Shown: one piece after another, positions 8,243 through 17,608 of the stretch | Layout of the letters: each line of letters starts with the position of its first letter | How positions within the stretch are numbered: position 1 is the first letter of the stretch | Assembly: GCF_003640665.1 (NCBI RefSeq) | Contig: NZ_QQXL01000005.1 | Location: 1-64,000, forward strand | DNA from: Galactobacter caseinivorans | GTDB taxonomy: Bacteria; Actinomycetota; Actinomycetes; Actinomycetales; Micrococcaceae | DNA length: 64,000 nt | Direction of reading: 5' to 3' | Notes under the pieces: generated by a model | The model's database searches: none | Seen by the model: only the letters and a program-made list of their open reading frames with translations | What the model was told of the DNA's origin: nothing | Position numbers and translations under genes: made by a program

Positions 8243-11053
8243 ATGGAGCACGTGTCCAATCCGTCCGCCGCGCCCCGCCCCTTTGATATCGCCGCGATCG
8301 GCGCGGGGCTCGTCTTTGCCGAGGCGTTGCCCGCGCTCCGTGCGGCGCTCGGTGCGCCACCCGTTGTTGCGTCCGGAACCTCGCACGGAACTGCGCCCGG
8401 AGCCGCGCCCGGAACCTCGCCCGGAACCTCGCCCGGAACCTCGCCCGCCGCACCGGAGGGCGCGCCGGCCGTTGTGGTGCAGGCGCCTCCCGGAACCGGC
8501 AAGACCACCCTGGTCCCGCCGCTGCTGGCCAACCAGCAGGCGCCGGGCCTGCGCACCCTCGTCACGCAGCCGCGCCGGGTGGCGGTGCGTAGCGCGGCCC
8601 GCCGCCTGGCGCAGCTGGACGGCTCGCGTCTGGGGGAGCGGGTGGGGTATTCGGTGCGCGGCGAGCACCACGCCGGCCCGCAGACCCAGGTGGAGTTCCT
8701 GACCCCGGGTCTGTTGTTGCGCCGCCTGCTCGCCGATCCGGAGCTGACGGGGGTGGGCGCGGTGGTTGTGGATGAGGTCCACGAACGCCAGCTGGATACC
8801 GACCTGTTGATCGGGCTGCTCATGGAGGTCCGCGAACTGCGAGAGGACCTGAGCCTTGTCGCGATGTCCGCCACCCTGGACGCCCCGCGCTTTGCCGCGT
8901 TGCTTGGAACCGGCAGCGGCTCCGACGCGCGCCCCGCGCCGCTGGTGGATAGCCCCTCCGCGTTGCACCCGCTGCAGGTGATCTGGGCCCCTGGATCAGG
9001 CCCCAGGCAGGACGACAGGGGCGTCCGGCGCGAGTTTCTGCATCATGTCGCGGCGACAGCGGCCCTGCACCACGGGCGAGCGGTCGCGGCGAACCCCAGC
9101 ACCGACGCACTGGTTTTTCTTCCCGGCGCGCGTGAGGTGAACGCCGTGGTCTCGGAGCTGCGCTCCCTGGCGCCGGGCACCGAGATCCTTCCCCTGCACG
9201 GGCAGATTCCCGCGCAGGAACAGGACCGTGCCGTCTCAGGGCGCCAAGCGGGAGAGCCCGCGCGCATCATCGTGTCCACCGCGCTGGCGGAGTCCTCGCT
9301 GACGGTTCCGGGCGTGCGCCTGGTGATCGACGCCGGGTTGTCACGGGAGCCGCGAAAGGATGCCGCCAGGGGAATGCAAGGGTTGGTGACGGTCTCCGCC
9401 TCCCGCGCCGCGGCGCAACAGCGGGCCGGGCGCGCGGCGCGACTGGGCCCCGGAACCGTGGTGCGCTGTTACGACGAGCGAACCTTCGCCGCCGCCCCGG
9501 AGCACATTACGCCGGAGCTGCTGGCCGCGGACCTGACCCAGGCCGCGCTGACGCTGGCCGCTTGGGGCACCCCCCGCGGGGAGGGCCTGCGGTTGCCGGA
9601 CGCGCCGCCGGCCGCCTCCCTGCGAGAGGCCGAGGCAACGCTGCGTTCCCTGCGCGCGGTGGATGACGCTGGCCGGATCACCAGCTTCGGTCAGCTCCTG
9701 GCCTCCCTCCCCGTGGAGCCGCGCTGGGGGCGTGCCCTGCTCAGCGGCGCGGCGTGGGTTGGCGCCCAGGCGGCCGCGGAGACGGTGGCCCTGGCCACCT
9801 CCGACGTGCGCGCGGACGGCGCGGATCTGGCGGCCGCGCTGCGGGATGTGCGCTCGGGACGCGCCCGCGGGGCGGAGGCTGTGCGACGCGAGACCCAGCG
9901 GTTGAAGCGCCTGGCGCGCGAACATGCCCGCGGAGGCATGGTTCCCGGGACGACCCGCACGGACGGCGGTTCCGGGCCCGCCAGCACGGATGGCGACTCC
10001 GTGCCCGCCAGCACGGACGGCGACCCCGTGCCCGTCAGCGCAGCCGACAGGCAGGCCACCGCGGGCACCCTCGGAGCGGTGGTGGCACTGGCCTGGCCTG
10101 AGCGGATTGCACGCCGTGTGGCGGATCAGAGCTACCTGCTGGCCTCCGGCACTCGCGCTGCCCTGCCGCCTGGTAGCGGTCTCTCCGGGCAGGAGTGGAT
10201 CGCCATCGCGGACGTGGCCCGTGCCGCAGGGCGGGTGGCCGCGGGGACCGGTGCGGTGATCCGCTCCGCCGCCGCGCTCACCGAGGAGGAGGCGCGGCGA
10301 GCCGCCGGGCCGCTGATGGGCCAGAGGATCGTGGCCCGCTTCGAGGACGGACGGGTGCGTGCCCGCAACGTCTCGGGACTGGGCGCCATCGAGTTCTCCT
10401 CCACGCCCGTGAAACCTAGCGCGGCAGCGGGGCGGGTCGCGGTCGCTGCGGCCCTGCGCGCGGACGGGCTTGGCCTGCTGCACTTCGGCGAGAACGCCGG
10501 CGCGCTGCGGCGCCGGCTCGCGTTCCTGCACCGGGAGCTGGGCCAGCCCTGGCCGGACGTTTCCGAAGCCGCGCTGCTGGACCGGCTGGATGACTGGCTT
10601 GGCCCCGAGCTGGAGCGGCTGGCCGCCGGGACGCCAGCGCACAAGGTTGACCTGCTGGACCCGCTGCGCCGACTGCTGCCTTGGCCGGCCGCCGCGCGCC
10701 TGGAGGAGCTGGCGCCGCAACGGCTGAGCGTCCCCTCGGGAAACACGGCAGCCATCGAGTACCCGGAGCCGGGAAGCGACGGCCCTCCCGTGGTCTCCGT
10801 CAAGCTGCAGGAGTGCTTTGGCTGGGCCAGCACCCCCCGACTGGCCGACGGCCGCGCGCCCATCCTCTTCCACCTGCTCTCACCGGCGCGCCGGCCGCTG
10901 GCCGTCACCGAGGACCTGGCCAGCTTCTGGTCCGGGCCCTACCAGCAGGTCCGCTCGGAGATGCGCGGCCGCTACCCCAAGCACCCCTGGCCGGAGGACC
11001 CCTGGACGGCCACCTCCACGCACCTCACCAAAAACAGGCTCGCCGGGAGGTGA
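8243..11053 (+). CDS. hrpB: ATP-dependent RNA helicase HrpB
   Basis: This protein of about 936 residues is a DEAH-type superfamily 2 helicase. From the ATG at 8243 the motifs are Walker A GTGKTT (84-89), DEVH (177-180, in place of the usual DEAH or DERH) and SAT (209-211), followed by the HrpB-specific C-terminal region ending with the KHPWPEDPW element typical of the family. A start at GTG 8252 or 8192 is possible; no strong ribosome-binding site decides it. Two low-complexity linkers stand out: residues about 44-69, coded by six 12-bp tandem units (8375-8446), and a 9-residue repeat (PASTDGDSV-like) near residue 580. Its role in actinobacteria is poorly known. Confidence 0.88.
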   Translation: MEHVSNPSAAPRPFDIAAIGAGLVFAEALPALRAALGAPPVVASGTSHGTAPGAAPGTSPGTSPGTSPAAPEGAPAVVVQAPPGTGKTTLVPPLLANQQAPGLRTLVTQPRRVAVRSAARRLAQLDGSRLGERVGYSVRGEHHAGPQTQVEFLTPGLLLRRLLADPELTGVGAVVVDEVHERQLDTDLLIGLLMEVRELREDLSLVAMSATLDAPRFAALLGTGSGSDARPAPLVDSPSALHPLQVIWAPGSGPRQDDRGVRREFLHHVAATAALHHGRAVAANPSTDALVFLPGAREVNAVVSELRSLAPGTEILPLHGQIPAQEQDRAVSGRQAGEPARIIVSTALAESSLTVPGVRLVIDAGLSREPRKDAARGMQGLVTVSASRAAAQQRAGRAARLGPGTVVRCYDERTFAAAPEHITPELLAADLTQAALTLAAWGTPRGEGLRLPDAPPAASLREAEATLRSLRAVDDAGRITSFGQLLASLPVEPRWGRALLSGAAWVGAQAAAETVALATSDVRADGADLAAALRDVRSGRARGAEAVRRETQRLKRLAREHARGGMVPGTTRTDGGSGPASTDGDSVPASTDGDPVPVSAADRQATAGTLGAVVALAWPERIARRVADQSYLLASGTRAALPPGSGLSGQEWIAIADVARAAGRVAAGTGAVIRSAAALTEEEARRAAGPLMGQRIVARFEDGRVRARNVSGLGAIEFSSTPVKPSAAAGRVAVAAALRADGLGLLHFGENAGALRRRLAFLHRELGQPWPDVSEAALLDRLDDWLGPELERLAAGTPAHKVDLLDPLRRLLPWPAAARLEELAPQRLSVPSGNTAAIEYPEPGSDGPPVVSVKLQECFGWASTPRLADGRAPILFHLLSPARRPLAVTEDLASFWSGPYQQVRSEMRGRYPKHPWPEDPWTATSTHLTKNRLAGR
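8375..8446. repeat. 12-bp tandem repeat inside hrpB (6 units)
   Basis: Six consecutive 12-bp units of the form GGAACCTCGCCC lie in frame within hrpB; the last three are identical. They encode a Gly-Thr-Ser-Pro-type linker before the Walker A motif. Confidence 0.9.
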
Positions 11054-11076
11054 GCGCGCCGGTGCGGCGCGCTCAC
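11050..11076. terminator. Bidirectional terminator between hrpB and the YhgE-like gene
   Basis: GTGAGCGCGCC pairs perfectly with GGCGCGCTCAC over a 5-base loop. The hrpB stop codon is inside the left arm. The next gene is convergent, so the hairpin can serve both. Confidence 0.75.
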
Positions 11077-11145
11077 CCCCCGGCGTAGCGGAGAGCGGCG
11101 AAGGGTCTGCGGATCAGACCCAGATCGCGTCAGGCCCTGATCGCG

Positions 11146-14100
11146 TCAGGCCCCGTGCTCAGGGGAACCGTTGCGCGGGTCCCGCTCGGAGTCGGTGCGC
11201 ACCACGGTGTCATCGTCCTCCGACGCGTCATCCTGCCCCGTTGCCTCCTGCGCTGCGGTCTCCTGCTCGACGCCGTGTGGCTCAGTCGCGTCCTCGGCGT
11301 GCGCCGGGTCGGTGCTCGCCTCGTCTGCCTCATCGACGTCGTCGGCCTCGTCTGGCTCTGACCCGCCAAAGTCCGCCACGGTCCAGGCGCCCACGGGCTC
11401 CCGGGCCTCGTCCTCTGCACCTTCGCCCGCTGCATCCCGGTCCTGTGCACCTTCGTCCGCTGCATCCTGGTCCTGTGCGTCCTGGTCCAGCGCATCCTCA
11501 TCCTGCTCGGCAGGGTCGGAGTGCGCCCCGGCCGCATGCCCAGCGGACGCCTGCGCCGCAGTGGCGGAGGCAACCGCAGCGCCACCGGCCGCGTGGCGCG
11601 GACCGGACCCTGCGGCGTCGGGCATCTGGGCCGTGCTGGCGGCACCAGCACTGGTACCCACACCCGCACCGGCACCCACGCCCGCACCGACCAACTCGCG
11701 CTCAGAGCGCTGAGCCGGCTCGGCGTCGGCGCTGGCCGCGTTCTCCGACTCCAGCCCGCGCCCGCCGCCGGGCATACCCGGGGCCAGCGTGGCCCAGTCG
11801 CGCAGAACCTCGGACTTGCGGCTGATGATCGCGGCGATGGTCAGGAAGATCAGGCCACCCACCATCCAGCAGCCAAGCACGCCGTAGGCGGAGCTCAGGC
11901 CGATGGGATCGCCGCCGGCGACCAGCGAGCGGAAGGCCTCCACCGTGTAGGTCATGGGCAGGTAGGGGCGCACGGCCTTGAAGATTTCTGGCATGGTCTG
12001 CCAGGGGTAGGTGCCGCCGGCGGAGGCAATCTGCAACACCACGAGGATGAGCGAGAGGAAGCGGCCCGGGGCGCCCAGCAGCGAGACCAGGCCCTGGTTC
12101 ACGGCCACGAAGGTCAGCGAGGCAAAGACCGCAAGGCCCCAGAGCCCCAGCGGATTCGCGACGTCCAGCTGCAACCCAAAGAGCACAATCGCGGAGACGA
12201 TGCTCGCCTGCACCACCGCCATGATGGCGGAGGGAAGGTAGGCGCGCAGCGCCGTGATCGGGGCCGGAAGGTGGCGATCAAGCAGCTTGCGCGGCAGCGG
12301 TGCCATCAGCATGAAGAGCGCAATGCCGCCGATCCAGAGGGCCAAGGAGATGAAGTACGGGCTCAGGCCCGTGCCGTAGTTGGCCATCTTGTTCACCGAG
12401 GCGTCATCCATCGAGACGGGCTCGGAGTTGACCGTGGAGAGGTGCTCCTGGTCCTTCTTGGTGTAGTCCGGGATCTCCTTGACGCCGTCCGCCAGGCCGT
12501 CATCCAGCTTGGTGGCGCCGTCGTTGAGCTCCACCAGGCCATCCTTCAGGTCCCCGGCGCCCTTGTCAGCGTCGCTGGTGCCCTTGGCCAGGTCACCGGT
12601 GCCAGTGGAGAGCGTGGTGGCGCCCGTGGCCAGCTTCTTGGCGCCCTTGGCCAGTTCATTCCCACCGTCCGCGGCGGAGGCAATGGCCTTGCTGAGCGTG
12701 GGAACCGCGGCGTTGAGCTTCTTGGTTCCCGCCGCGAGCTGCGCGGAGCCGTCCTTCAGCGTGGGCGTGGCCTTGGCCAGCTTGTTGGTGCCGTCGGAGA
12801 GCTGCTTGGCGCCGTTCTTGAGCGTGGGCGTGGACTTGGAGAGCTTGGAGGTACCGGCGGCCACCTGCGTGGCGCCGTCGGAGAGCTGCTGCGTGGAGTC
12901 GGAGAACGTCTTGGCTGCGCCGCTGACCTTCTTGGCCTTGGCCTGCAGCTCGTCGATGCTCACCCCGTCCTTGCTGCCCACGATCCCGGCGGACTTCTGC
13001 GCCTTCTTGATGGCGGCGTCCGTCTTGGCGGCCCCATCTGAGACGTCGGAGAGGTCCTTCTTGACCGTGGCCGCGCGCTCCTCAAGGCCTGCCGCCTTGA
13101 CCGCGGCCGCGACCTGCGGGTTGTCGAGGATCTTTTGCATGTTGTCGTTGGCGGCCTCCGCGCGCCCGGAGACGTCCACCTTGGTGGCAGAGGAAATGCC
13201 CGTGGTGTCCTCCACCAGGGTGCCGAGGGAGCCAAGGGTCTCCTGGACGGCGTCGCTGATCTCCGTGACGGAGGTGGAGATGCCCTGTGCGGTCTTGTTC
13301 AGCTTCTGGTTGCCTGCGGCCACCTTCTGCGCGCCGTCGTTGAGCTGCTTGGCGGAGCTGTCCAGGGTCTTGGTGCCGTCGTACAGCGTCTTGGCGCCGT
13401 CGCTGAGCTTGCCCGCGGAATCATCCAGGGTCTTGGTGCCTGCCGCGATCTTCTGCGCGCCGTCGTTGAGTGCCTTGGCCTGCGCGGGCAGGTCCTTGGT
13501 CTTGTCCTCCAGCTGGCCCAGCCCGCTGGCGAGCTTGTTGGCGCCGGTGGAGAGGGTGGTGGCGCCGGAGGCGAGCTTGACCGCGCCGCTGTCCACCTTC
13601 GCGGAGCCGTCCTTGAGCTTGTTCAGGCCAACCACGAGCTTGCCCGCGCCGCCGTCCGCCTTTTCCGTGCCGTCAGCCAGCTTCGCTGCGCCGTCGGAGG
13701 CATCAGAGATGGAGGAGTGAATGTCCGTGAAACCCACGTAGATGTTCTTGAGGTAGTTCTCCGAGACCTTGGTGCGCACCGAGCTCGTGACTTCCTTGCC
13801 CACCGTGCGCCCAATGGTGCCCATCAGGTAGTTGGACGCGTCGTTGGTGCGCACCTCCAACTGGCCTGCGTGCGCCTTCTGCGGGTTGTCGTCTCCCGCG
13901 GAGGCGGCGGCGGCGGAGAAGCCCTCGGGGATGGTCAGGACCGCGAGTGCGTCGCCCTTGGCGAGCGCCCGGTTGGCGTCCTCCTCTGAGGACTCCTGCC
14001 ACTTGAGGTTGTTGTTGTCCTCGCTGTCCTCCAGCTCCTCCACGATGGAGGGGCCAAGGTCCACGCTCTCGCCGGTGGACGTCTTGGCGGCGCTGTCCAG

Positions 14101-14256
14101 GTTGACGACCAGCGCCGGCACCTGGTTCAGGTGGCCGGTGGGATCGCTGTTGGCAAAGATCAGCGCGCCGCAGTAGACGAGCGGGATGCAGGCCACGCCA
14201 ACGAGCGAGATCATCAGTTTGAAATGGCTTTTCAGCCAGTCAGTGATGCGCGCCAT
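11146..14256 (-). CDS. YhgE/Pip-family membrane protein with acidic tail
   Basis: This 1036-residue membrane protein belongs to the family of phage-infection protein / YhgE, which is related to the ABC-2-type and ESX-secretion-like membrane proteins. An N-terminal helix (about 14-34) leads to an extracellular Pip domain. A long repeat region (about 190-620) then follows, made of units such as KLSDGAKTLYDGTKTLDSSA. Next come a block of about six helices (640-860) and a cytoplasmic tail of about 170 residues dominated by Asp, Glu, Ala and Gln. The ATG directly abuts the stop of the TetR gene upstream, so the two are one operon under that regulator. The exact function of the family is unsettled; small-molecule export or cell-envelope roles are proposed. 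The acidic tail is unusual and is rich in short repeats (DQDAQDQDAADEGAQD). Confidence 0.85.
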   Translation of the reverse strand: MARITDWLKSHFKLMISLVGVACIPLVYCGALIFANSDPTGHLNQVPALVVNLDSAAKTSTGESVDLGPSIVEELEDSEDNNNLKWQESSEEDANRALAKGDALAVLTIPEGFSAAAASAGDDNPQKAHAGQLEVRTNDASNYLMGTIGRTVGKEVTSSVRTKVSENYLKNIYVGFTDIHSSISDASDGAAKLADGTEKADGGAGKLVVGLNKLKDGSAKVDSGAVKLASGATTLSTGANKLASGLGQLEDKTKDLPAQAKALNDGAQKIAAGTKTLDDSAGKLSDGAKTLYDGTKTLDSSAKQLNDGAQKVAAGNQKLNKTAQGISTSVTEISDAVQETLGSLGTLVEDTTGISSATKVDVSGRAEAANDNMQKILDNPQVAAAVKAAGLEERAATVKKDLSDVSDGAAKTDAAIKKAQKSAGIVGSKDGVSIDELQAKAKKVSGAAKTFSDSTQQLSDGATQVAAGTSKLSKSTPTLKNGAKQLSDGTNKLAKATPTLKDGSAQLAAGTKKLNAAVPTLSKAIASAADGGNELAKGAKKLATGATTLSTGTGDLAKGTSDADKGAGDLKDGLVELNDGATKLDDGLADGVKEIPDYTKKDQEHLSTVNSEPVSMDDASVNKMANYGTGLSPYFISLALWIGGIALFMLMAPLPRKLLDRHLPAPITALRAYLPSAIMAVVQASIVSAIVLFGLQLDVANPLGLWGLAVFASLTFVAVNQGLVSLLGAPGRFLSLILVVLQIASAGGTYPWQTMPEIFKAVRPYLPMTYTVEAFRSLVAGGDPIGLSSAYGVLGCWMVGGLIFLTIAAIISRKSEVLRDWATLAPGMPGGGRGLESENAASADAEPAQRSERELVGAGVGAGAGVGTSAGAASTAQMPDAAGSGPRHAAGGAAVASATAAQASAGHAAGAHSDPAEQDEDALDQDAQDQDAADEGAQDRDAAGEGAEDEAREPVGAWTVADFGGSEPDEADDVDEADEASTDPAHAEDATEPHGVEQETAAQEATGQDDASEDDDTVVRTDSERDPRNGSPEHGA

Positions 14257-14907
14257 TTAGGCCACCTTCTTGGGGTTTGTTACGGCTGTGGTGCTCGACG
14301 GCGTGGGGGCGCCTTGGGCGCCCTGCGGCACAGCGCTGTCGAGTTGGAAGGCGAGAAGGGACACGATCTGTGCGGTCATGGCCTCAACTGAATTCTCGCC
14401 AGTGAAGTCTGAGTCCAACCACCGGGCCACCAGGCCCACGGTGCCGTGGGCTAGGAACTCGGCGAGGTGGGGAGGGGTGTCCTCCAAGTCCAGGATGGCC
14501 CGGACCGGGGAGTGGCTCTCTAGGCGTTCGGCGAGCACCAGGGCAAGGGCCTGCAGCACTGCGAAGCCGCTGGAGCCGCGGGTGGCGTGAAAGAAGAACT
14601 CGGATTCTGCGCGCAGCTGCTCCAGGAGCTCAATGATGCTGGCGCGGCCCGCCTCGTAGTCGTCATCCACCGGCTGCAGGGTGGCCGTGAAGAGCGTGCG
14701 CAGGCGGGCCTCCGTGGCGGCGATGAAGAGCGAGGTCAGGTCGCCGAAGTGCTGATACAGCGTGGGGCGGGAGACCTGCGCTTCGCGGACCACGTCGGTA
14801 GCGGTGATGCTTGCCGCGTGGTGCTGGTGCAAAAGAACGGTCGCAGCGTTGAGGAGAGCCTCGCGGCTGCGGATCGCTCTGGGGTCCAAGATCTGAGTAA
14901 CTGTCAC
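14257..14907 (-). CDS. TetR-family repressor of the YhgE-like gene
   Basis: This 216-residue regulator has the TetR helix-turn-helix at about residues 33-54 (ITATDVVREAQVSRPTLYQH) and a variable ligand-binding domain. No ribosome-binding site precedes the GTG at 14907. Instead a TAAGTT -10 element lies eight bases upstream, so the mRNA is probably leaderless. A perfect 11-bp inverted repeat covers the start codon and the -10, which argues for autoregulation. The stop codon touches the start of the YhgE-like gene, so repressor and transporter are co-transcribed. Confidence 0.88.
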   Translation of the reverse strand: MTVTQILDPRAIRSREALLNAATVLLHQHHAASITATDVVREAQVSRPTLYQHFGDLTSLFIAATEARLRTLFTATLQPVDDDYEAGRASIIELLEQLRAESEFFFHATRGSSGFAVLQALALVLAERLESHSPVRAILDLEDTPPHLAEFLAHGTVGLVARWLDSDFTGENSVEAMTAQIVSLLAFQLDSAVPQGAQGAPTPSSTTAVTNPKKVA

Positions 14908-14927
14908 GTGTAAGTAACTTACACGTG
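14905..14927. promoter_or_regulatory. TetR operator overlapping promoter and start codon
   Basis: CACGTGTAAGT and ACTTACACGTG form a perfect 11-bp inverted repeat around a single central base. It contains the -10 element (14916-14921 on the minus strand) and the GTG start codon of the TetR gene, so bound repressor would block initiation. Confidence 0.8.
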
Positions 14928-15122
14928 TTATTTAGATCTGCCAAGTCCGGGTGGTGTGAAGTGACGCACGGGCACCCGAGTGCCGGTGTCGGAGCGGGTT
15001 CCGGTGCAGGCGCCGGAGCGTTCGGGCACCCGGGCACTGAGGCGCCCAGGGCGTCGTCGGGCACCGACCGCCCCGATCCGGGCAGTGCCAGCCGCGCCGC
15101 CCATGCCGCGATCAGGGCGGCG

Positions 15123-15770
15123 TTAGGAGACGGGGATGGGCAACTCGGCGATCCGGGCCAGGTGCCGGCTGGCCGCCTCGCGTGCGGCCTCCGGGTCCCC
15201 GGAGGCGATCGCCGCGAGCATGTCCTCATGTGCGGAAACCTCTGGGATGAAGCGTTTCACGTCGATCTCGTCAGAGAGGAGGTAGAGCGCCCTGGTGGAC
15301 TCATCCAGAGCGCGAGCCAACGGGGCCGTGAGGCGCGAGTTCCCCGACCGCTCCGCGATGACCCGGTGGAAGGCGGTGGACGCCTGAAGTGATCCGCGGC
15401 GCGTGGTGGCCGCGCGCTGGTGATCAAGGTACTTGCGCAGGGCAGCCAGCGCTTCCAGGCTGCCCGGCTCGTCCGAGCGGACCTGTTGCGCCAGGTGGGC
15501 GGCGGCGATGGGCTCCAGTGCCAGGCGCACCTCGAGGACCTCGTGCAGATCTGCCTGGGTCATGGGGATCACCAAGTAGCCGCGCTTGGGCAACACCTGC
15601 ACCAGGTGTTCGTGGCTCAGGCGCTGCAATGCCTCCCGGACCGGCGTCTTGGACACCTTAAATTCGTCCGCCAAAGCGGGTTCAATCACCACGGTCCCGG
15701 GCACCAGGTCCCCTGTGATGATCCGATGTCGAAGCTCAATCGTGAGTCTTTCGGCCATAGATATAGCCAT
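15123..15770 (-). CDS. GntR-family regulator with FCD domain
   Basis: This 215-residue regulator has an N-terminal GntR winged helix (about residues 8-70, with the KTPVREALQRL recognition segment) and an all-helical FCD ligand-binding domain that usually senses a small carboxylic acid through a metal ion. The ATG at 15770 has GGGGGA upstream. The neighbours on both sides are unrelated genes, so its target is not evident. It is one of three FCD-type regulators in the window (with 18901-19821 and 24431-25096). Confidence 0.85.
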   Translation of the reverse strand: MAISMAERLTIELRHRIITGDLVPGTVVIEPALADEFKVSKTPVREALQRLSHEHLVQVLPKRGYLVIPMTQADLHEVLEVRLALEPIAAAHLAQQVRSDEPGSLEALAALRKYLDHQRAATTRRGSLQASTAFHRVIAERSGNSRLTAPLARALDESTRALYLLSDEIDVKRFIPEVSAHEDMLAAIASGDPEAAREAASRHLARIAELPIPVS

Positions 15771-15892
15771 GCGTCTTCCCCCAAGTCAATGACAAATCCC
15801 CCAATGCTAAGAATACCCCGCAGAGTCACATGCGCAAACGGTGTATTAAAACTGGTTGAAGCTGGGGCGTCTAGGGCCTGGCGGGGCACCGA

Positions 15893-15898
15893 TAGACT
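15893..15898 (+). promoter_or_regulatory. -10 element of a leaderless promoter
   Basis: TAGACT lies seven bases before the GTG at 15906, with no ribosome-binding site between. Confidence 0.65.
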
Positions 15899-15905
15899 GG
15901 GGCTC

Positions 15906-16517
15906 GTGTCTTCCACCTCTGTGACCTCCATCGATCTTGCGCGCGTCCTCTGGAAGCCGACGATCTATCGAGGCACCGTCGCCATTTTGTTCTCCCTCTT
16001 GGGGATCTTCTGGGTGAGCCACACCCCGGCCGTGGTGCTGGCGGTGGCCCTGGGATTGCTCTTCCTGCTGTGGGCGCTGATCATGTGGCCAGTGACACGC
16101 CTGACCGGCCTGCCGCAGACGTTGCGCACCGGAATCACGGCCGCCGCGCTGGCCTGGCTCGTGGCCGGCGTGATGGCCCTCTTTGTTCGCGAACCGGCGG
16201 CCGCCGCCTTCATCGGAGCCTTTGGCCTGATCCTGGGCGGCGGAAGTGAGTTGGTCGCCGGGGTCAAGGAACGCTCGCTTGGCCGCCCGGCCCGCGACTT
16301 CTCCCTCACCGGCGGCATCAGCGCGCTCGGCGGCGTCGTCTTGGTGCTCGTGGCCATCGGCATGGGGGAGAAGATTGATGCGCACGGGATCTTCGGAACC
16401 TGCGCCATGATCGTGGTGCTCCTGGGCGTGCACCTGCTGATTGCCGGCCTGAGCTACCGCTCGGATTCGCGCAAGGCGGATGCAGCTGCGGCCAAGCCCA
16501 CCGAGGCTGGGTCTTAA
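15906..16517 (+). CDS. Multi-pass membrane protein of unknown function
   Basis: This 203-residue protein is predicted to have about six membrane helices, arranged as three hairpins, followed by a short basic and alanine-rich tail. The layout recalls the DUF308/HdeD group of small membrane proteins, but I see no diagnostic motif. The GTG at 15906 is chosen because the -10 hexamer TAGACT ends seven bases before it, the usual arrangement for leaderless genes in this window, and because the first hydrophobic segment begins about 20 residues later. It is transcribed away from the GntR gene at 15123-15770. Confidence 0.7.
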   Translation: MSSTSVTSIDLARVLWKPTIYRGTVAILFSLLGIFWVSHTPAVVLAVALGLLFLLWALIMWPVTRLTGLPQTLRTGITAAALAWLVAGVMALFVREPAAAAFIGAFGLILGGGSELVAGVKERSLGRPARDFSLTGGISALGGVVLVLVAIGMGEKIDAHGIFGTCAMIVVLLGVHLLIAGLSYRSDSRKADAAAAKPTEAGS

Positions 16518-16566
16518 CTCACACTCCGGAGTGCCCACCCTGTGATCCGGTTCCAGCCGCGCGCCC

Positions 16567-16599
16567 TAGACTAGATGTTCCCCCGCACTACCAAGGAGG
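16567..16599 (+). promoter_or_regulatory. -10 element and strong ribosome-binding site
   Basis: TAGACT at 16567-16572 and AAGGAGG at 16593-16599 precede the GTG at 16606. This gene is leadered, unlike its upstream neighbour. Confidence 0.65.
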
Positions 16600-16605
16600 C
16601 CCTTC

Positions 16606-16977
16606 GTGGCTAAGCCAGGCGCCGCACGGCGCGACTGGAAGCAGAGCATCCGCCCTGCCCTGATCATCTCCCTCGCCATGGGCGTGGTGGCCGGCGTGGT
16701 TGCCACGGTGGCCTCCTCCGGCGGCACCAAGAACGGCCTGAACGTGCAGTTTGGCGGCATCGCCTTCCTGATCGCCTTCGTGGTCGGCCTCCTGGTGATC
16801 TCGCTGCTGATGATGGTGGCCAAGGAGAATTCCGGCGACATGGGCCGCGGCTCCGGCGTGAACCGCTCCTCCGAGCTGAGCGATGACGAACTGCGCGCCC
16901 TCGAGGCCAAAGAGGCCGGGCGCCCCGTTGCTGAGGGCACCGACCCCGAGGCCCCCGGCGCCGCGCCGCGCGCCTAA
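16606..16977 (+). CDS. Small two-helix membrane protein
   Basis: This 123-residue protein has two hydrophobic segments (about residues 17-37 and 46-68) and a cytoplasmic tail rich in Glu, Asp and Ala. GTG 16606 follows a perfect AAGGAGG at six bases. No family is recognised. The stop codon lies inside a 23-bp tandem duplication (16962-17007), and a strong bidirectional terminator follows. Confidence 0.75.
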   Translation: MAKPGAARRDWKQSIRPALIISLAMGVVAGVVATVASSGGTKNGLNVQFGGIAFLIAFVVGLLVISLLMMVAKENSGDMGRGSGVNRSSELSDDELRALEAKEAGRPVAEGTDPEAPGAAPRA

Positions 16978-17007
16978 AGTAGCCCGCGCCGCGCGCCTAA
17001 AGTAGCC
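16962..17007. repeat. 23-bp tandem duplication over a stop codon
   Basis: Two identical 23-bp units in tandem; the TAA of the upstream gene is in the first unit. This looks like a replication-slippage duplication. Confidence 0.85.
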
Positions 17008-17076
17008 CGCGTCGTCGGGCATTGACGCCGTTGACGGCCCGTCCCGGCGGGCGGCCCACCGCGTCGCGACCACTGA

Positions 17077-17122
17077 ACAACGAGCGAGGCTCCCTCCAGA
17101 TGGAGGGAGCCTCGCTCGTTGT
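17077..17122. terminator. Bidirectional terminator, 21-bp perfect stem
   Basis: The arms at 17077-17097 and 17102-17122 pair perfectly over 21 bases with a 4-base loop (AGAT). It lies between two convergent genes. Confidence 0.9.
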
Positions 17123-17144
17123 GTGTCGCCGATCGGGTGGCGCC

Positions 17145-17474
17145 CTAGTCCTGGGAATCCTCCGCGACGGACCACTGCTGCACAAAGGCCTCGGGGCTGA
17201 GCTCCGCCAGGTCCGCGCGCACCGCGTCCAGCATGGCCTGATCGCCCTCGTAGTTGCCGCCGTCCAGCGTCATCAGCTCGGAGCCGTCGTCCTTGCGGCG
17301 CACCACCACGCGCACGCCGCTGAAGGCAGAGCCGTCGTCGCCGAAGGCAGCCGTGGCAAGGCCAGCCACAAAACGACCCGCGCGGGCCGCCACGTTCTCG
17401 TGTTCGGGGCCCTCCATGGACGCCTCGTACATCTCCGCCGCGGTGCCGGGGGTAGGGCTCGGGATCTGCGTCAT
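17145..17474 (-). CDS. Conserved-type hypothetical protein
   Basis: This 109-residue soluble protein has AAGGAAAGG six bases before the ATG. The central part (VRVVVRRKDDGSELMTLDGG) has alternating hydrophobic residues that suggest a beta-sheet, flanked by an N-terminal and a C-terminal helix. I do not recognise the family and there is no informative neighbour: it is followed by a terminator and preceded by the MFS gene stop 134 bases away. Confidence 0.65.
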   Translation of the reverse strand: MTQIPSPTPGTAAEMYEASMEGPEHENVAARAGRFVAGLATAAFGDDGSAFSGVRVVVRRKDDGSELMTLDGGNYEGDQAMLDAVRADLAELSPEAFVQQWSVAEDSQD

Positions 17475-17608
17475 GGCGTGCCTTTCCTTGCTGCTGCTCT
17501 CACTTCCTAGTGCTCACTCTAGTCGGGGCGCCGGAGCCTCATCGCGGCGGCCCGTCCTTGCCGGGCCTGTCGTGGCCGGGCCCGTCCGCCGCGTGTCGCC
17601 GGAAACTC

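Noticed and set aside
6515-8968. Minus-strand open frame of 817 codons across the ATPase and hrpB genes
   Set aside because: It spans two real genes on the other strand and has no protein-like composition; a shadow frame.
11521-13989. Plus-strand frames opposite the YhgE-like gene with repeated Val/Leu/Gly motifs
   Set aside because: Their repetitiveness is the complement of the K/D/G repeats of the real protein.
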